This document shows, in pieces, positions 6,512-15,069 of a stretch of DNA of 64,000 nt. The translations under genes were made by a program, and so were the position numbers. How positions within the stretch are numbered: position 1 is the first letter of the stretch; each line of letters begins with the position of its first letter. The stretch is from Butyrivibrio sp. Lineage in GTDB: Bacteria; Bacillota; Clostridia; Lachnospirales; Lachnospiraceae. A model generated the notes under the pieces. That model had not been told where the DNA came from. It made no database searches and saw nothing but the letters and a program-made list of their open reading frames with translations. The stretch lies in assembly GCF_017433805.1 (NCBI RefSeq), contig NZ_JAFRGN010000013.1:248001-312000 (forward strand), written 5' to 3'.

Positions 6512-8743
6512 TTAGGCTTTATTTTGTATTTTTTTCTCAATATAAGTAAATAATTTAGTTAAATACCTCATAAATGGCTCTGTTGCTATAGCAAAAAGGA
6601 CAAACAACATTACACATTCTATTGATACATAGCTGATTGAAAACAGATCATGGAACAAAAATGCCCCTATGATCATGCCAATAATACATCCAACAAGCAC
6701 TTTAACTCTATAAGCATTAAGCGGCGAAGATATATTAGCAAGGATAATAAACCCTACTATCGCAAGAAGGAATGTTGATGCAACAGATATATCTTCCGGA
6801 TTAACGCCAAATGTATTTCCGAACACAACAAGCGCTGCTATAGCAAAAAAGTCTGTAAGAGCCGCAGGCATAGCCTTTAGAAGTACTTTAACAAGGAATC
6901 TTCCTTCTATTCTCCTGTTGTTGGGTTCCATAGCAAGGAAAAATCCTGGTATACCGATATTCACCAAACTCACCATTGTAATCTGAGAAGGCTGCAATGG
7001 ATATGTCAGAACACTTATTATAGAAAAAAGTGCAAGTAGCAAAGAGAAAATGTTCTTAACAAGGAAAAGAGTTGCTGTTCTCTGAATGTTATTGATATTT
7101 CTCCTGCCCTCTGCCACAATCTTGGGCATTCTGGAAAAGTCACTGTCAATAAGAACAACCTGAGAAGCCTGAATAGCAGCATCTGAGCCTGCAGCCATAG
7201 CAACAGAACAGTCAGCATCCTTCATTGCAAGAATATCATTAACACCGTCACCAGTCATAGCAACTGTATGGCCTTTTTTCTTAAGAGCTCTGATTATCTT
7301 CTGCTTCTGTTCGGGAGAAACTCGTCCAAATACAGTATATCTTTCTACAAGCTCTGGAATGTCAGCATCTTCCATGGTGCTGGCATCAACATATTTATCG
7401 GCTCCTTTTATTCCTGCATTTCTTGCTACTTCTGAAACAGTAAGAGGACTATCACCAGAAATAACCTTGATATCAACCTTCTGTTTTCTGAAGTATTCAA
7501 AAGTCTCTCTGGCATTCTCTCTTATAGGATTCTGCAAAAGAATAAATGCAAGTGGTACGCTGTAAGAATTATCAAGGCTTCCCTCTGGAACAGGAAGAGA
7601 AACTGCACCCATAGAAGGATCAAAAACTTCGCTTCCATCAGCGCCACCATAATATCTTGCAAAGCACAGAACTCTGAGCCCCTTACTTGCATAGCTCTCT
7701 ATTTTTTCTCTGTAGGCATCATAATTCTGCCTAAGGATAAACTCAGGAGCTCCCATAACATACGTAGCATCATCGAACTGTACACTACTATATTTATATT
7801 TAGAAGAAAATGCATGAAAACTGATACATGTTCTGTTAGTTGAATACTTAAAGTAATCCTCAAGAGCATGCATAGTAATGTTATCATCAGGAACACAGCC
7901 AATATAATCTGACACAAGAACACTTATAGCTTTAAGCCTGTCCTCATCATCCTCATATCCTGAATCTGCAAGCTCGGCTCCGGCTACCAGCATACTGTTA
8001 TCAGTGATAGTACCAGTCTTATCAACGCAGATAGTATCAACTCTTGCCAAAGTCTCAATACTCCTCATATCATGGAGCATAACCCTATTCCTGGCAAGGC
8101 GAATAGTACTAAGACCTAGGGTTATACTAAGAAGAAGGTATAAACCTTCCGGAATCATTCCAATAAGAGCTGCAACAACAGATGGCACAGTTTCTGCAAA
8201 AGAATTGCCCTGTATAACAAAGCTCTGCACAAAAAGAGCTATTCCAATAGGAATGATCAATATACCAGCAGCAATAACTATTCTGTTGATAGAACGAACC
8301 ATTTCTGACTGTTCGGAAGAAGGCATCTTTTTGGCCTTGAGCATCAGCTGAGAGATATAAGAATCAGCTCCAACCTTGGTCAAAACAGCAAGACATCTGC
8401 CAGATACCACAAAGCTTCCTGATTTAAGCTCGCTATCCTTAGTCTTGACTATTTCGTCTGCTTCGCCAGTAAGAAGCGCCTCATTTACATTAACCTCGCC
8501 ATCAATAACAACTGCATCAGCACAGATCTGGCTTCCGGCAGTTAAAAGAACTACATCCCCCAACACAAGCTTATCTATAGAAACGGTATCTTCAGAGCCA
8601 TCTCTTATGACTGTCACAGTAGACTGGTTGATCACGCTAAGCTTATCCAATACCTTCTTGGCCTTAAGCTCCTGTGCAATTCCTATAAGAGAATTACAAA
8701 TAATAACTGGCAAAAAGGTTAATGAATTAAAGGCTCCAGCCAC
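6512..8743 (-). CDS. P-type cation-transporting ATPase, main open frame (interrupted gene)
   Basis: 743 codons of an E1-E2 ATPase: actuator TGE motif in LLTGEADEIVK, M4 motif IPEGL, phosphorylation site DKTGT, hinge TGDGVND and paired C-terminal membrane helices. The PEGL motif suggests a Ca2+- or Mg2+-type pump rather than a heavy-metal CPx ATPase. This frame opens with GTG directly after an in-frame TAA (8744-8746). Upstream in the same frame, codons from 8917 encode the missing N-terminus, so the intact gene would have 801 codons. Either the gene is broken, or the stop is a sequencing error, or translation restarts at GTG without the first membrane helix; no ribosome site is evident for that restart. 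Confidence 0.75.
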   Translation of the reverse strand: MAGAFNSLTFLPVIICNSLIGIAQELKAKKVLDKLSVINQSTVTVIRDGSEDTVSIDKLVLGDVVLLTAGSQICADAVVIDGEVNVNEALLTGEADEIVKTKDSELKSGSFVVSGRCLAVLTKVGADSYISQLMLKAKKMPSSEQSEMVRSINRIVIAAGILIIPIGIALFVQSFVIQGNSFAETVPSVVAALIGMIPEGLYLLLSITLGLSTIRLARNRVMLHDMRSIETLARVDTICVDKTGTITDNSMLVAGAELADSGYEDDEDRLKAISVLVSDYIGCVPDDNITMHALEDYFKYSTNRTCISFHAFSSKYKYSSVQFDDATYVMGAPEFILRQNYDAYREKIESYASKGLRVLCFARYYGGADGSEVFDPSMGAVSLPVPEGSLDNSYSVPLAFILLQNPIRENARETFEYFRKQKVDIKVISGDSPLTVSEVARNAGIKGADKYVDASTMEDADIPELVERYTVFGRVSPEQKQKIIRALKKKGHTVAMTGDGVNDILAMKDADCSVAMAAGSDAAIQASQVVLIDSDFSRMPKIVAEGRRNINNIQRTATLFLVKNIFSLLLALFSIISVLTYPLQPSQITMVSLVNIGIPGFFLAMEPNNRRIEGRFLVKVLLKAMPAALTDFFAIAALVVFGNTFGVNPEDISVASTFLLAIVGFIILANISSPLNAYRVKVLVGCIIGMIIGAFLFHDLFSISYVSIECVMLFVLFAIATEPFMRYLTKLFTYIEKKIQNKA

Positions 8744-8917
8744 TTAAATCAGAACATCCATAATTAGGAAAATAAGGTTAAAATATGTAAATACATTTTC
8801 CTTAATAATGTCTGCTGTTGTCTTAGCTGTATTATCTATTTGTACGTTACCATAGCCTTTTTGATATAGCTCTTTGGCCTCGGCTGTTGTCAACCCCACG
8901 TTGTATTCTTCGTACAT
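8744..8917 (-). pseudogene. N-terminal fragment of the P-type ATPase, ending at in-frame TAA
   Basis: From ATG 8917, with AAGAGGG about seven bases upstream, the frame reads 57 residues. The peptide begins MYEEYNVGLTTAEAKELYQK, typical of the cytoplasmic N-terminus of E1-E2 ATPases, and ends VFTYFNLIFLIMDVLI within the first membrane helix. A TAA then stops it, and the next codon continues the same helix in the same frame (VAGAFNSLTFLPV). A single base change in one codon would rejoin both parts without any frameshift. The ATG lies only about 20 bases past the minE terminator T-tract, so no clear separate promoter is seen. Confidence 0.7.
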
Positions 8918-8941
8918 TGCATACCCTCTTATTTATGCAAA

Positions 8942-8971
8942 AAACTCGGACATCTGACGAGATCCGAGTTT
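8942..8971 (-). terminator. Rho-independent terminator of minCDE
   Basis: AAACTCGGA (8942-8950) and TCCGAGTTT (8963-8971) form a 9-bp stem that, read on the minus strand, ends in a run of six T. It lies nine bases after the minE stop codon. Confidence 0.85.
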
Positions 8972-8979
8972 CCTGATCA

Positions 8980-9258
8980 TTATTTTGCTGAATGATTCAT
9001 GTTCTTTATAGGTATATTGGCATAAAGAGCAGGAACTGTCTTGCCATCGTTTTCTTCTGTATCCATCTGTGTAAAGTTGATATCAATTCCGTCCATATCA
9101 ATTTCAGCATACTTAGAAAGGACTTCTATAATATCACTTCTGATTCTCTGCATTATCTCAGGAGAACATGTGGCACGGTCTGAAACAAGTACAAGCTTAA
9201 GTCTGTCTTTTGCAACATCACTTGAAGATTTCTTCTTGAAAAAATCTGATAGTTTCAT
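8980..9258 (-). CDS. minE: Cell-division topological specificity factor MinE
   Basis: 92-residue MinE. It stimulates the MinD ATPase and removes MinCD from mid-cell so that FtsZ can assemble there. The N-terminal amphipathic segment MKLSDFFKKKSS and the anti-MinCD region KDRLKLVLVSDRA are followed by a topological domain starting at IDIIEVLSKY-like sequence. The ATG follows an AGGGGGAGGG site. It is the last gene of minCDE, 15 bases after minD, with an intrinsic terminator behind it. Presence of MinE rather than DivIVA-only control implies an oscillating or gradient Min system. Confidence 0.93.
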   Translation of the reverse strand: MKLSDFFKKKSSSDVAKDRLKLVLVSDRATCSPEIMQRIRSDIIEVLSKYAEIDMDGIDINFTQMDTEENDGKTVPALYANIPIKNMNHSAK

Positions 9259-9273
9259 AGTCCCTCCCCCTAA

Positions 9274-10053
9274 TTACTTTTTCTTAAACCAAGAAAAAAT
9301 ACCTTTCTTGGCGTCAAGATCTAAAAATGGAACCTGTTCGCCAGTTACTCTTCTGCAGATATTCATGTAAGCCTGTCCAGCAAGTGAGTTGTCACCAACA
9401 AGTGGCTCACCATTATTAGTAGCAATAACGATGTTCTCATCATCAGGAACCTGACCAACAAGTTCTACAGCAAGAATATCAATAACGTCATCAGCAGACA
9501 TCATATCGCCGCGCTTAACCATGTCTGGGCGAAGTCTGTTAACGATAAGCTGTGTCTTACCAATCTCATTGGCCTCAAGAAGGCCGATGATTCTATCTGC
9601 ATCACGTACAGCAGAAACCTCAGGAGTTGTTACTACGAGAGCTCTGTCTGCACCAGCAATAGCATTTTTGAAGCCCTGTTCAATACCAGCAGGACAATCA
9701 AGAATAATATAATCATACTCTGCCTTAAGCTCCTCTGTGAGCTTCTTCATCTGCTCAGGAGTTACGCTAGTCTTATCCTTGGTCTGAGCAGCTGGTAAAA
9801 GAAAAAGTGACTCATATTTCTTGTCACGGATAAGTGCCTGCTTAAGTTTGCAATTACCCTCTATAACATCAACGAGGTTATATACAATTCTGTTCTCAAG
9901 GCCCATAACAACGTCAAGGTTACGAAGACCTATATCTGTATCAATAAGAACTACTTTTTTGTTGAGCTTGGCAAGTCCTGTACCAAGGTTGGCAGTTGTG
10001 GTTGTCTTACCAACACCACCCTTACCGGATGTTACTACTATAACTTCTCCCAT
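9274..10053 (-). CDS. minD: Septum site-determining ATPase MinD
   Basis: 259-residue deviant-Walker ParA/MinD ATPase that places the division inhibitor MinC on the membrane. The P-loop SGKGGVGKTTTTANLG lies at residue 8 onward, switch residues in LIDTDIGLRNLD, and a C-terminal amphipathic membrane-targeting helix in KKGIFSWFKKK. ATG 10053 with GGAGG upstream is preferred to the TTG at 10065 used by the longest frame. It sits between minC and minE. FlhG at 24-25 kb is a second MinD-type ATPase but lacks this context. Confidence 0.95.
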   Translation of the reverse strand: MGEVIVVTSGKGGVGKTTTTANLGTGLAKLNKKVVLIDTDIGLRNLDVVMGLENRIVYNLVDVIEGNCKLKQALIRDKKYESLFLLPAAQTKDKTSVTPEQMKKLTEELKAEYDYIILDCPAGIEQGFKNAIAGADRALVVTTPEVSAVRDADRIIGLLEANEIGKTQLIVNRLRPDMVKRGDMMSADDVIDILAVELVGQVPDDENIVIATNNGEPLVGDNSLAGQAYMNICRRVTGEQVPFLDLDAKKGIFSWFKKK

Positions 10054-10069
10054 ACTATCCTCCAATTAA

Positions 10070-10813
10070 TTATTTACCAAATTGTCTTAAAAATGATGGT
10101 CCATACAAGGCCTTGATAATATGGCCGTTTTCCATGTATGCAACCTCTGGCTCATTCTCGTTACTCATTATCTTCTTTTTCTTGAGTTTAAGCTTAGGTC
10201 CCTTTTCTGCATCAGGAGAAATAGCTATAGCATCAGCTATACGCACCTGAAGCGGATTAAGCTTAAGAGCCATAACAATAGCGCTGTTATCGCCACCAGC
10301 ACCAGCAAATGCATTACCTCTCAGCTCCCCCAGTATAAAAATACTGCCGTAGGATGTAACGCTGGCACCTGGTTTAACATCACCAAGTATTACTACATTT
10401 TGTTCGCAGGAAACATCTTGACCAGAACGAAGATTTCCAACAAGAATCTGTGCGTTGTTATCGCACACATCTGCAGGAATAGTCATATCGATATTCTCAG
10501 ACTTTACAGGAACAACCTTCTCTTCAACTGTTCTAGACATATTGAAAAGTCTCTCTGTCTCTGATTCCTCGTCTACTACACAAGTGATATTCAGCTGGGT
10601 GTTATCTGCTATAATGCCCAGCACTTCCTCTTCCTCAGCTTCTGTAAGCTTTCTCCCCCGAATGATAAGCCCCATGTTATTCTTGCCAAGGAATGAAGCA
10701 GCCTCGATAAAGTGTTTCTTAATCTCTTCTCTCAGCTGATCAAATGCCATACCAGGATCAAGTACAAGGATAATTCCTGATTTTGTACCTTTAATAGTTA
10801 CTGACTGATTCAA
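10070..10813 (-). CDS. minC: Septum site-determining protein MinC
   Basis: 247-residue FtsZ-assembly inhibitor. The N-terminal domain (about 1-105) is less conserved. The C-terminal beta-helix (about 120-225) shows the glycine-rich signature LVGNLRSGQDVSCEQNVVIL, GDVKPGASV and GELRGNAFAGAGG typical of MinC. No ATG precedes the conserved start, and translation must begin at the TTG at 10813, which has GGGAG nine bases upstream. First gene of minCDE; a promoter should lie between it and the tsf terminator, and several weak -10-like sites occur there without a convincing pair. Confidence 0.92.
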   Translation of the reverse strand: MNQSVTIKGTKSGIILVLDPGMAFDQLREEIKKHFIEAASFLGKNNMGLIIRGRKLTEAEEEEVLGIIADNTQLNITCVVDEESETERLFNMSRTVEEKVVPVKSENIDMTIPADVCDNNAQILVGNLRSGQDVSCEQNVVILGDVKPGASVTSYGSIFILGELRGNAFAGAGGDNSAIVMALKLNPLQVRIADAIAISPDAEKGPKLKLKKKKIMSNENEPEVAYMENGHIIKALYGPSFLRQFGK

Positions 10814-10905
10814 ATTTACTCACTCCCAACATAGCTAATAAAAATCATACCTTATTAGTATACATCAAATTCCAAATATGAAAAGATGTGAAAATGACGA
10901 AAAAA

Positions 10906-10931
10906 GGGCTTCGGAAATTCATCCGAAGCCC
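10906..10931 (-). terminator. Rho-independent terminator of rpsB-tsf
   Basis: GGGCTTCGGA (10906-10915) and TCCGAAGCCC (10922-10931) form a perfect 10-bp GC-rich stem with a 6-base loop. On the minus strand it is followed by six T. It lies 16 bases after the tsf stop codon. Confidence 0.92.
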
Positions 10932-10947
10932 ATAATAACTATAATAA

Positions 10948-11901
10948 TTAGTTAAGACCAGCTGCCTGCTTAGCAACTTCCTCAGCGAAGTTCTCATTCT
11001 TCTTCTCGATACCTTCACCTGTCTCAAAACGAACGAATCTCTTGATTGAAAGGTTAGCACCGTTAGCCTTACCAACCTGTGCAAGGTACTGTCCAACTGA
11101 CTGCTTACCATCTTCAGCCTTTACATAAACCTGATCGTTAAGGCAGATTTCCTTGAACTCCTTGTTAAGACGTCCAACAAGCATCTTCTCGATAATCTCC
11201 TGAGGCTTTCTCTTACCCTCTGGAAGCTCCTCGTTCTCCTTCATAGCCTGAGCAAGAAGGATCTCCTTCTCGTGGTTTCTGTACTCTTCTGAAATTTCCT
11301 CAGAAGAAACAAACTTAGGATTAAGAGCTGCAACCTGCATAGCTACGTTCTTAACAGCGTCCTTGATCTCGTCGTTAACAACATCTGTTGTAGCCTCAAC
11401 GATAACAGAAATTCTTCCGCCACCGTGTACGTAAGGAACTACGATACCGTTCTCTGCAACAACCTTCTCGAATCTTCTGATGCTAAGCTTCTCAGAAATA
11501 ACTGCTGTAATCTCTACAAGAGCATCGCTAACTGACTTGCTCTCATCAAGGTTCCACTTCTCAGCCATGAATGCATCAAGATCAGCTGCATCTGAATTAA
11601 CAGCCTGAGTAGCAACAGCCTCAACGAATGCCTGGAACTTCTCGTTCTGAGCAACGAAGTCTGTCTCTGAGTTAACCTCAACAACAGCTGCAGTCTGATC
11701 ATCCTTAACTGCGATTCTTGTAAGACCTTCAGCTGCGATTCTGCTAGCCTTCTTCTCAGCCTTCATAATACCATTTTTTCTAAGGTACTCTACGGCTGCA
11801 TCCATATCTCCGTTAGTCTCTGTAAGAGCCTTTTTGCACTCCATCATACCTGCGCCAGTTGACTCACGCAACTCTTTAACCATTGCTGCTGTAATAGCCA
11901 T
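10948..11901 (-). CDS. tsf: Translation elongation factor Ts
   Basis: 317-residue guanine-nucleotide exchange factor for EF-Tu. The N-terminal UBA-like domain carries VKELRESTGAGMMECKKAL, followed by the signature EGLTRIAV and VEVNSETDFVA near residue 75, which contact EF-Tu. The length is normal for Clostridia. ATG 11901 has GGAGGA nine bases upstream. It is downstream of rpsB as in most bacteria, but the 170-base gap between them holds a large nested inverted repeat, and a strong terminator follows the gene. Confidence 0.96.
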   Translation of the reverse strand: MAITAAMVKELRESTGAGMMECKKALTETNGDMDAAVEYLRKNGIMKAEKKASRIAAEGLTRIAVKDDQTAAVVEVNSETDFVAQNEKFQAFVEAVATQAVNSDAADLDAFMAEKWNLDESKSVSDALVEITAVISEKLSIRRFEKVVAENGIVVPYVHGGGRISVIVEATTDVVNDEIKDAVKNVAMQVAALNPKFVSSEEISEEYRNHEKEILLAQAMKENEELPEGKRKPQEIIEKMLVGRLNKEFKEICLNDQVYVKAEDGKQSVGQYLAQVGKANGANLSIKRFVRFETGEGIEKKNENFAEEVAKQAAGLN

Positions 11902-11938
11902 TTATTTATCCTCCGTATTTATATAATTATATAAAATT

Positions 11939-12062
11939 ATGAGACAAGACTCGGAATTGTAAACAATTCCTCGTTTTGGCTATTCGCCAAATGAAATCAA
12001 TAATAAATACAATTGTATATGTAAACATAAAATTGTATTTATTATTGTTTCGCTTGTCTCAT
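11939..12062. repeat. Multi-branched inverted-repeat element between rpsB and tsf
   Basis: A 10-bp outer stem (ATGAGACAAG at 11939-11948 with CTTGTCTCAT at 12053-12062) encloses three hairpins: GGAATTGT/ACAATTCC (8 bp, 2-base loop), TTTGGC/GCCAAA, and a 16-bp AT-rich stem AATAATAAATACAATT with its complement. Nearly the whole 124 bases is paired. It fills the rpsB-tsf gap and would be transcribed, so it could be an mRNA processing or attenuation structure, or a small mobile palindromic element. Confidence 0.65.
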
Positions 12063-12071
12063 TAAAAAAGA

Positions 12072-12827
12072 TTACTCGTTAACTTCCTCAGCCTCAGCTG
12101 CCTCTGCATCCTCTGCAACATAGTTAGCTGCAGCGTCTGACTCAGCACCCTGATTAGCCTCGATAACAGCATCTGCCATCTTACCAACGATAAGCTTAAC
12201 TGCTCTGATAGCATCGTCGTTACCAGGAATGATGAAATCAAGCTCTTCTGGATCACAGTTTGTATCGCCGATACCGATAAGTGTGATTCCAAGAGACTCA
12301 GCTTCCTGAATGCAGATTCTCTCCTTCTTAGGATCTACTACGAAAATAGCGTCAGGGATTCTCTTCATATCTCTGATTCCGCCAAGGTTAGCCTGAAGCT
12401 TAGCAAGCTCCTTCTTGAGCTGTGCAACTTCCTTCTTAGGAAGAACATCAAATGTTCCATCTTCCTGCATCTTCTCGATAGCCTTCATTCTAGCGATTCT
12501 GCTCTGGATTGTCTTGAAGTTTGTGAGCATACCACCGAGCCATCTCTCGTTAACATAGTACATACCGCAACGCTCTGCCTCAGTCTTAACTGCGTCCTGA
12601 GCCTGCTTCTTAGTACCTACGAAAAGGATTGTTCCACCCTGCTGTGCGATCTCGAATACTGCCTTATAAGCCTCGTCAACCTTTACAACTGACTTCTGAA
12701 GATCGATAATGTGGATTCCGTTTCTCTCTGTGAAGATGTAAGGAGCCATTTTAGGGTTCCATCTTCTTGTCTGGTGTCCGAAATGTACACCTGCCTCAAG
12801 TAACTGTTTCATTGATACAACGCTCAT
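12072..12827 (-). CDS. rpsB: 30S ribosomal protein S2
   Basis: 251-residue S2. Conserved stretches are [20 protein letters not shown] at the N-terminus, [14 protein letters not shown] near residue 92 and the D[18 protein letters not shown] region near residue 190. An acidic Ala/Glu-rich tail ([13 protein letters not shown]) closes the protein. ATG 12827 follows GGAGG. It has its own near-consensus promoter and a structured 200-base leader, and it lies directly downstream of the fla/che locus as in Bacillus. The leader may mediate feedback by S2 on rpsB-tsf, which is an inference. Confidence 0.97.
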   Translation of the reverse strand: MSVVSMKQLLEAGVHFGHQTRRWNPKMAPYIFTERNGIHIIDLQKSVVKVDEAYKAVFEIAQQGGTILFVGTKKQAQDAVKTEAERCGMYYVNERWLGGMLTNFKTIQSRIARMKAIEKMQEDGTFDVLPKKEVAQLKKELAKLQANLGGIRDMKRIPDAIFVVDPKKERICIQEAESLGITLIGIGDTNCDPEELDFIIPGNDDAIRAVKLIVGKMADAVIEANQGAESDAAANYVAEDAEAAEAEEVNE

Positions 12828-12867
12828 GTTATTACCTCCATTTGGTTAATTCTTCCGCATATCCCTG

Positions 12868-13003
12868 GCCTGATATTGCAAAGAAAAGCGTCATCTTCTT
12901 TGCCAGGCTCTCATACTGATCAGCTCATGCTGACACCGGAATGAGAATTAGATATACGTGCATATTTGTGTTCCTGCCAATGGCAGTCTGCAATTCAGGG
13001 CAT
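12868..13003 (-). promoter_or_regulatory. Structured 5' leader of rpsB (possible r-protein autoregulatory RNA)
   Basis: Between promoter and rpsB the transcript can form three successive hairpins: CTGCC-ATT-GGCAG near 12975-12987; CTCAT/ATGAG enclosing TCAGC-ATGA-GCTGA (about 12910-12945); and GCCTG plus GCAAAGAA paired with TTCTTTGC plus CAGGC (12868-12908), with a 5-base bulge. No T-tract follows, so this is not a simple terminator. Ribosomal-protein leaders are common targets of feedback; I cannot match this one to a named class. Confidence 0.5.
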
Positions 13004-13031
13004 AAATATCCCATAAATCAACAGCTCTCTA

Positions 13032-13060
13032 ATATTAGCACAGCATTATTCATATTTCAA
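13032..13060 (-). promoter_or_regulatory. Promoter of rpsB-tsf
   Basis: TTGAAA (13055-13060), a 17-base spacer and TAATAT (13032-13037) on the minus strand form a good vegetative promoter. It lies shortly after the fla/che terminator and gives rpsB a leader of about 200 bases. Confidence 0.75.
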
Positions 13061-13087
13061 CACTTTTTATATAAAAAATGGCAAAAA

Positions 13088-13125
13088 AAGAGACAAACAT
13101 GACATATATTCACGTTTTGTCTCTT
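13088..13125 (-). terminator. Terminator at the end of the fla/che locus
   Basis: AAGAGACAAA (13088-13097) and TTTGTCTCTT (13116-13125) form a 10-bp stem, followed on the minus strand by an uninterrupted T run. The 5' arm overlaps the stop codon of the MltG-like gene. It separates flagellar transcription from rpsB. Confidence 0.8.
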
Positions 13126-13978
13126 ATCCCTGACATATAATCCTTGCTATATCTTCATAAGAAGAGCCTGCAGGAAAGGTTTTAACACCTGCTCTGATGC
13201 CTCTGTCCATCTTGCGTTCTACAAGATAATTGTTAAAAGTAACAGCATCATCAATAACTCCTGAATTATACAGGACTCTTGAAACCCCTTCTGAGCCAAG
13301 TCCATTTGGAATTGTTACTGTCTTGGTAACTGTTGTCTTACTTCCTATAGTCTGAGGAGTTTTAGGCTGCTCAGAAGCAGTATTATCAGTACTGTTAGAT
13401 GAGTTACCTGCTGTACTGTTATCTACTGTCTTGTTCTCTGTTTTATTATCTACTTTGCTTTCTGTCTTATTTTCAGTCTTATTTTCTGTTTTACTATCTG
13501 TCTTATTATCTGCTTTTTTATCAGCTGCAATTTCTTCAGCTACAGCTGTATCTTCCTCTTTGATACTTTCGTCTGGCTTGGAATCTGTACTTTTTGCTGT
13601 CCCTGCCCCAGCTTGGGAAATTTGTTCAGAAGCATTTGCGCTTTCTGAATTCTTATCTTCTGTTTTTTTCTCTTCGTTAGCCATGTCCGAAACTGATTCA
13701 CCTGACGAAGAGAATTCCTGGTCGATTTCTTGAGATATTTCCGCTCCTTCTTGAGATAATGCCGAACCGGATGTAAGTGAATCATCTAAACTAACCTCGC
13801 TACTATCAGTACCCGGATCAAGAACCCCTTTTCCATCTATCATTCCAAGAGCTCTGGCTCTTTCTATGACTTCCGCGTCGCTGATAGTTGTCTTTCTGCC
13901 CCCAAGAGCAAATCCCATCACTATCGCAGTGAGTATTATTCCAATACCCATACCACGAAGATAATACTTAAGTTTCAT
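13124..13978 (-). CDS. Membrane-anchored protein with C-terminal MltG/YceG-like segment
   Basis: 284 residues. A single N-terminal membrane helix (about 7-27) anchors the protein. Residues 60-215 are low-complexity and rich in Ser, Asp, Glu, Lys and Asn, with repeats of the TENKTESK type. The last 65 residues (TVTIPNGLGSEGVSRVLYNS onward, ending PAGSSYEDIARIICQG) resemble the LysM-like N-terminal module of MltG/YceG transglycosylases, which binds or measures a peptide or glycan. The catalytic MltG domain is absent. It is the last gene before the fla/che terminator, 20 bases after the SwrB-like gene. A wall-associated role is a guess. Confidence 0.55.
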   Translation of the reverse strand: MKLKYYLRGMGIGIILTAIVMGFALGGRKTTISDAEVIERARALGMIDGKGVLDPGTDSSEVSLDDSLTSGSALSQEGAEISQEIDQEFSSSGESVSDMANEEKKTEDKNSESANASEQISQAGAGTAKSTDSKPDESIKEEDTAVAEEIAADKKADNKTDSKTENKTENKTESKVDNKTENKTVDNSTAGNSSNSTDNTASEQPKTPQTIGSKTTVTKTVTIPNGLGSEGVSRVLYNSGVIDDAVTFNNYLVERKMDRGIRAGVKTFPAGSSYEDIARIICQG

Positions 13979-13998
13979 ACCTTATATCCTTAACTAGT

Positions 13999-15018
13999 TT
14001 ATTTAACTTTTCTATGTTTATTAGAAAGATCTATTACAAGCTTAACCTCTCCAATACCAAGACCAAGTTCTCTGGCGATTACCATATTAGATTTACCAGC
14101 CTTGTGCATCTCAATAATGCGTCTGTTCTGAGAGATTGGGTCATTAGCTGTTAGCTCCTGCATGTTCCTGTCAGGATTGGCAGCTCTGGCCTCAGAAATA
14201 GGCACAACCTTGGCTGATGCAGATTCCGTCTTGTTACCAATGACATGAAGTCCGCTAGCCTGATCTTTGGTAATAACTTCTGCAGCTATATCCTTAAGTT
14301 CCATAAGATCTTTTTCGGAAACATAACCACTTTCCTTAGGAGCAGGTGCTGGCTCTTCTGGTTTAACATGAACAGCAACACTGTTGATCTTCTTTTCAAG
14401 AAGGGACTCTTTGGGCTCCTCTTTTTCTGTCTCAGGAACCTTGATATTGGTATAAGGAATCCTGATACCACTGAGTCTGTCCTCATCTTCATCAAGAAGA
14501 ATAGCTCTGACATTTTCTTTTTTGGAAGTAATACTGTTGAGATTAGATGTAGCAACCTGAGCTTCTCTGGCTGTTGCCTCAGCATCTCTTACAGTAGCTT
14601 CTGCATCTCTCACTGCCTGCTTGGCTTCATCAGTCTTCTTGGTAACTTCAGAAACAACGCTGGTGAGATTCTTGTGCTTGTCATTGAGCATGTCATACAT
14701 GAACATAACTTCATCATGGTTCTTGTGAATATCATTGATGACAGTATCAGAATATTCATTTATTGCAGAGAGTTTTTCATTAGAAATACGCTCCATCGCA
14801 CGTTCTGTACGATCAAGCGAATTGTCCACAGTGTCATCCACCATGTTCTCGATGGTTTCCTTCTGCTCTTCTACCTCACGACGAACAAGCTCACGAATCT
14901 CCCTCTCCATGAGCACCTTGTCCTCCTCGTCCATTTCCTTACCGGCTGGCAGAAGGTACCCCAATATGATAGCTGCAAATCCTGCAACTATTAGAATAAC
15001 CTCAGTAATGCTTATCAT
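13999..15018 (-). CDS. SwrB-like/DUF6115 membrane coiled-coil protein
   Basis: 339 residues: one N-terminal membrane helix (about 4-22), a long charged coiled-coil region (30-160) and a C-terminal helix-turn-helix-like segment (NRRIIEMHKAGKSNMVIARE through GEVKLVIDLSNKHRK). This arrangement and its place after sigD and before rpsB match Bacillus SwrB (YlxL), which promotes flagellar basal-body assembly and SigD activity. Sequence identity to SwrB cannot be judged here, so the call relies on layout and synteny. ATG 15018 with GGCGGAGAT upstream is preferred to the TTG at 15030. Confidence 0.6.
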   Translation of the reverse strand: MISITEVILIVAGFAAIILGYLLPAGKEMDEEDKVLMEREIRELVRREVEEQKETIENMVDDTVDNSLDRTERAMERISNEKLSAINEYSDTVINDIHKNHDEVMFMYDMLNDKHKNLTSVVSEVTKKTDEAKQAVRDAEATVRDAEATAREAQVATSNLNSITSKKENVRAILLDEDEDRLSGIRIPYTNIKVPETEKEEPKESLLEKKINSVAVHVKPEEPAPAPKESGYVSEKDLMELKDIAAEVITKDQASGLHVIGNKTESASAKVVPISEARAANPDRNMQELTANDPISQNRRIIEMHKAGKSNMVIARELGLGIGEVKLVIDLSNKHRKVK

Positions 15019-15069
15019 ATCTCCGCCCAATATCCCCTAATAACTACGTATAATTATATAACAATATAA

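Noticed and set aside
13431-13733. Plus-strand Ser/Leu-rich frame opposite the MltG-like gene
   Set aside because: It is the complement of the repetitive Thr/Glu/Asn/Lys linker codons and has no start signal.
14245-14994. Long 249-codon plus-strand frame opposite the SwrB-like gene
   Set aside because: It is a shadow of a coding strand with biased codons; no ribosome site, no recognisable family, and the minus-strand frame is coherent.
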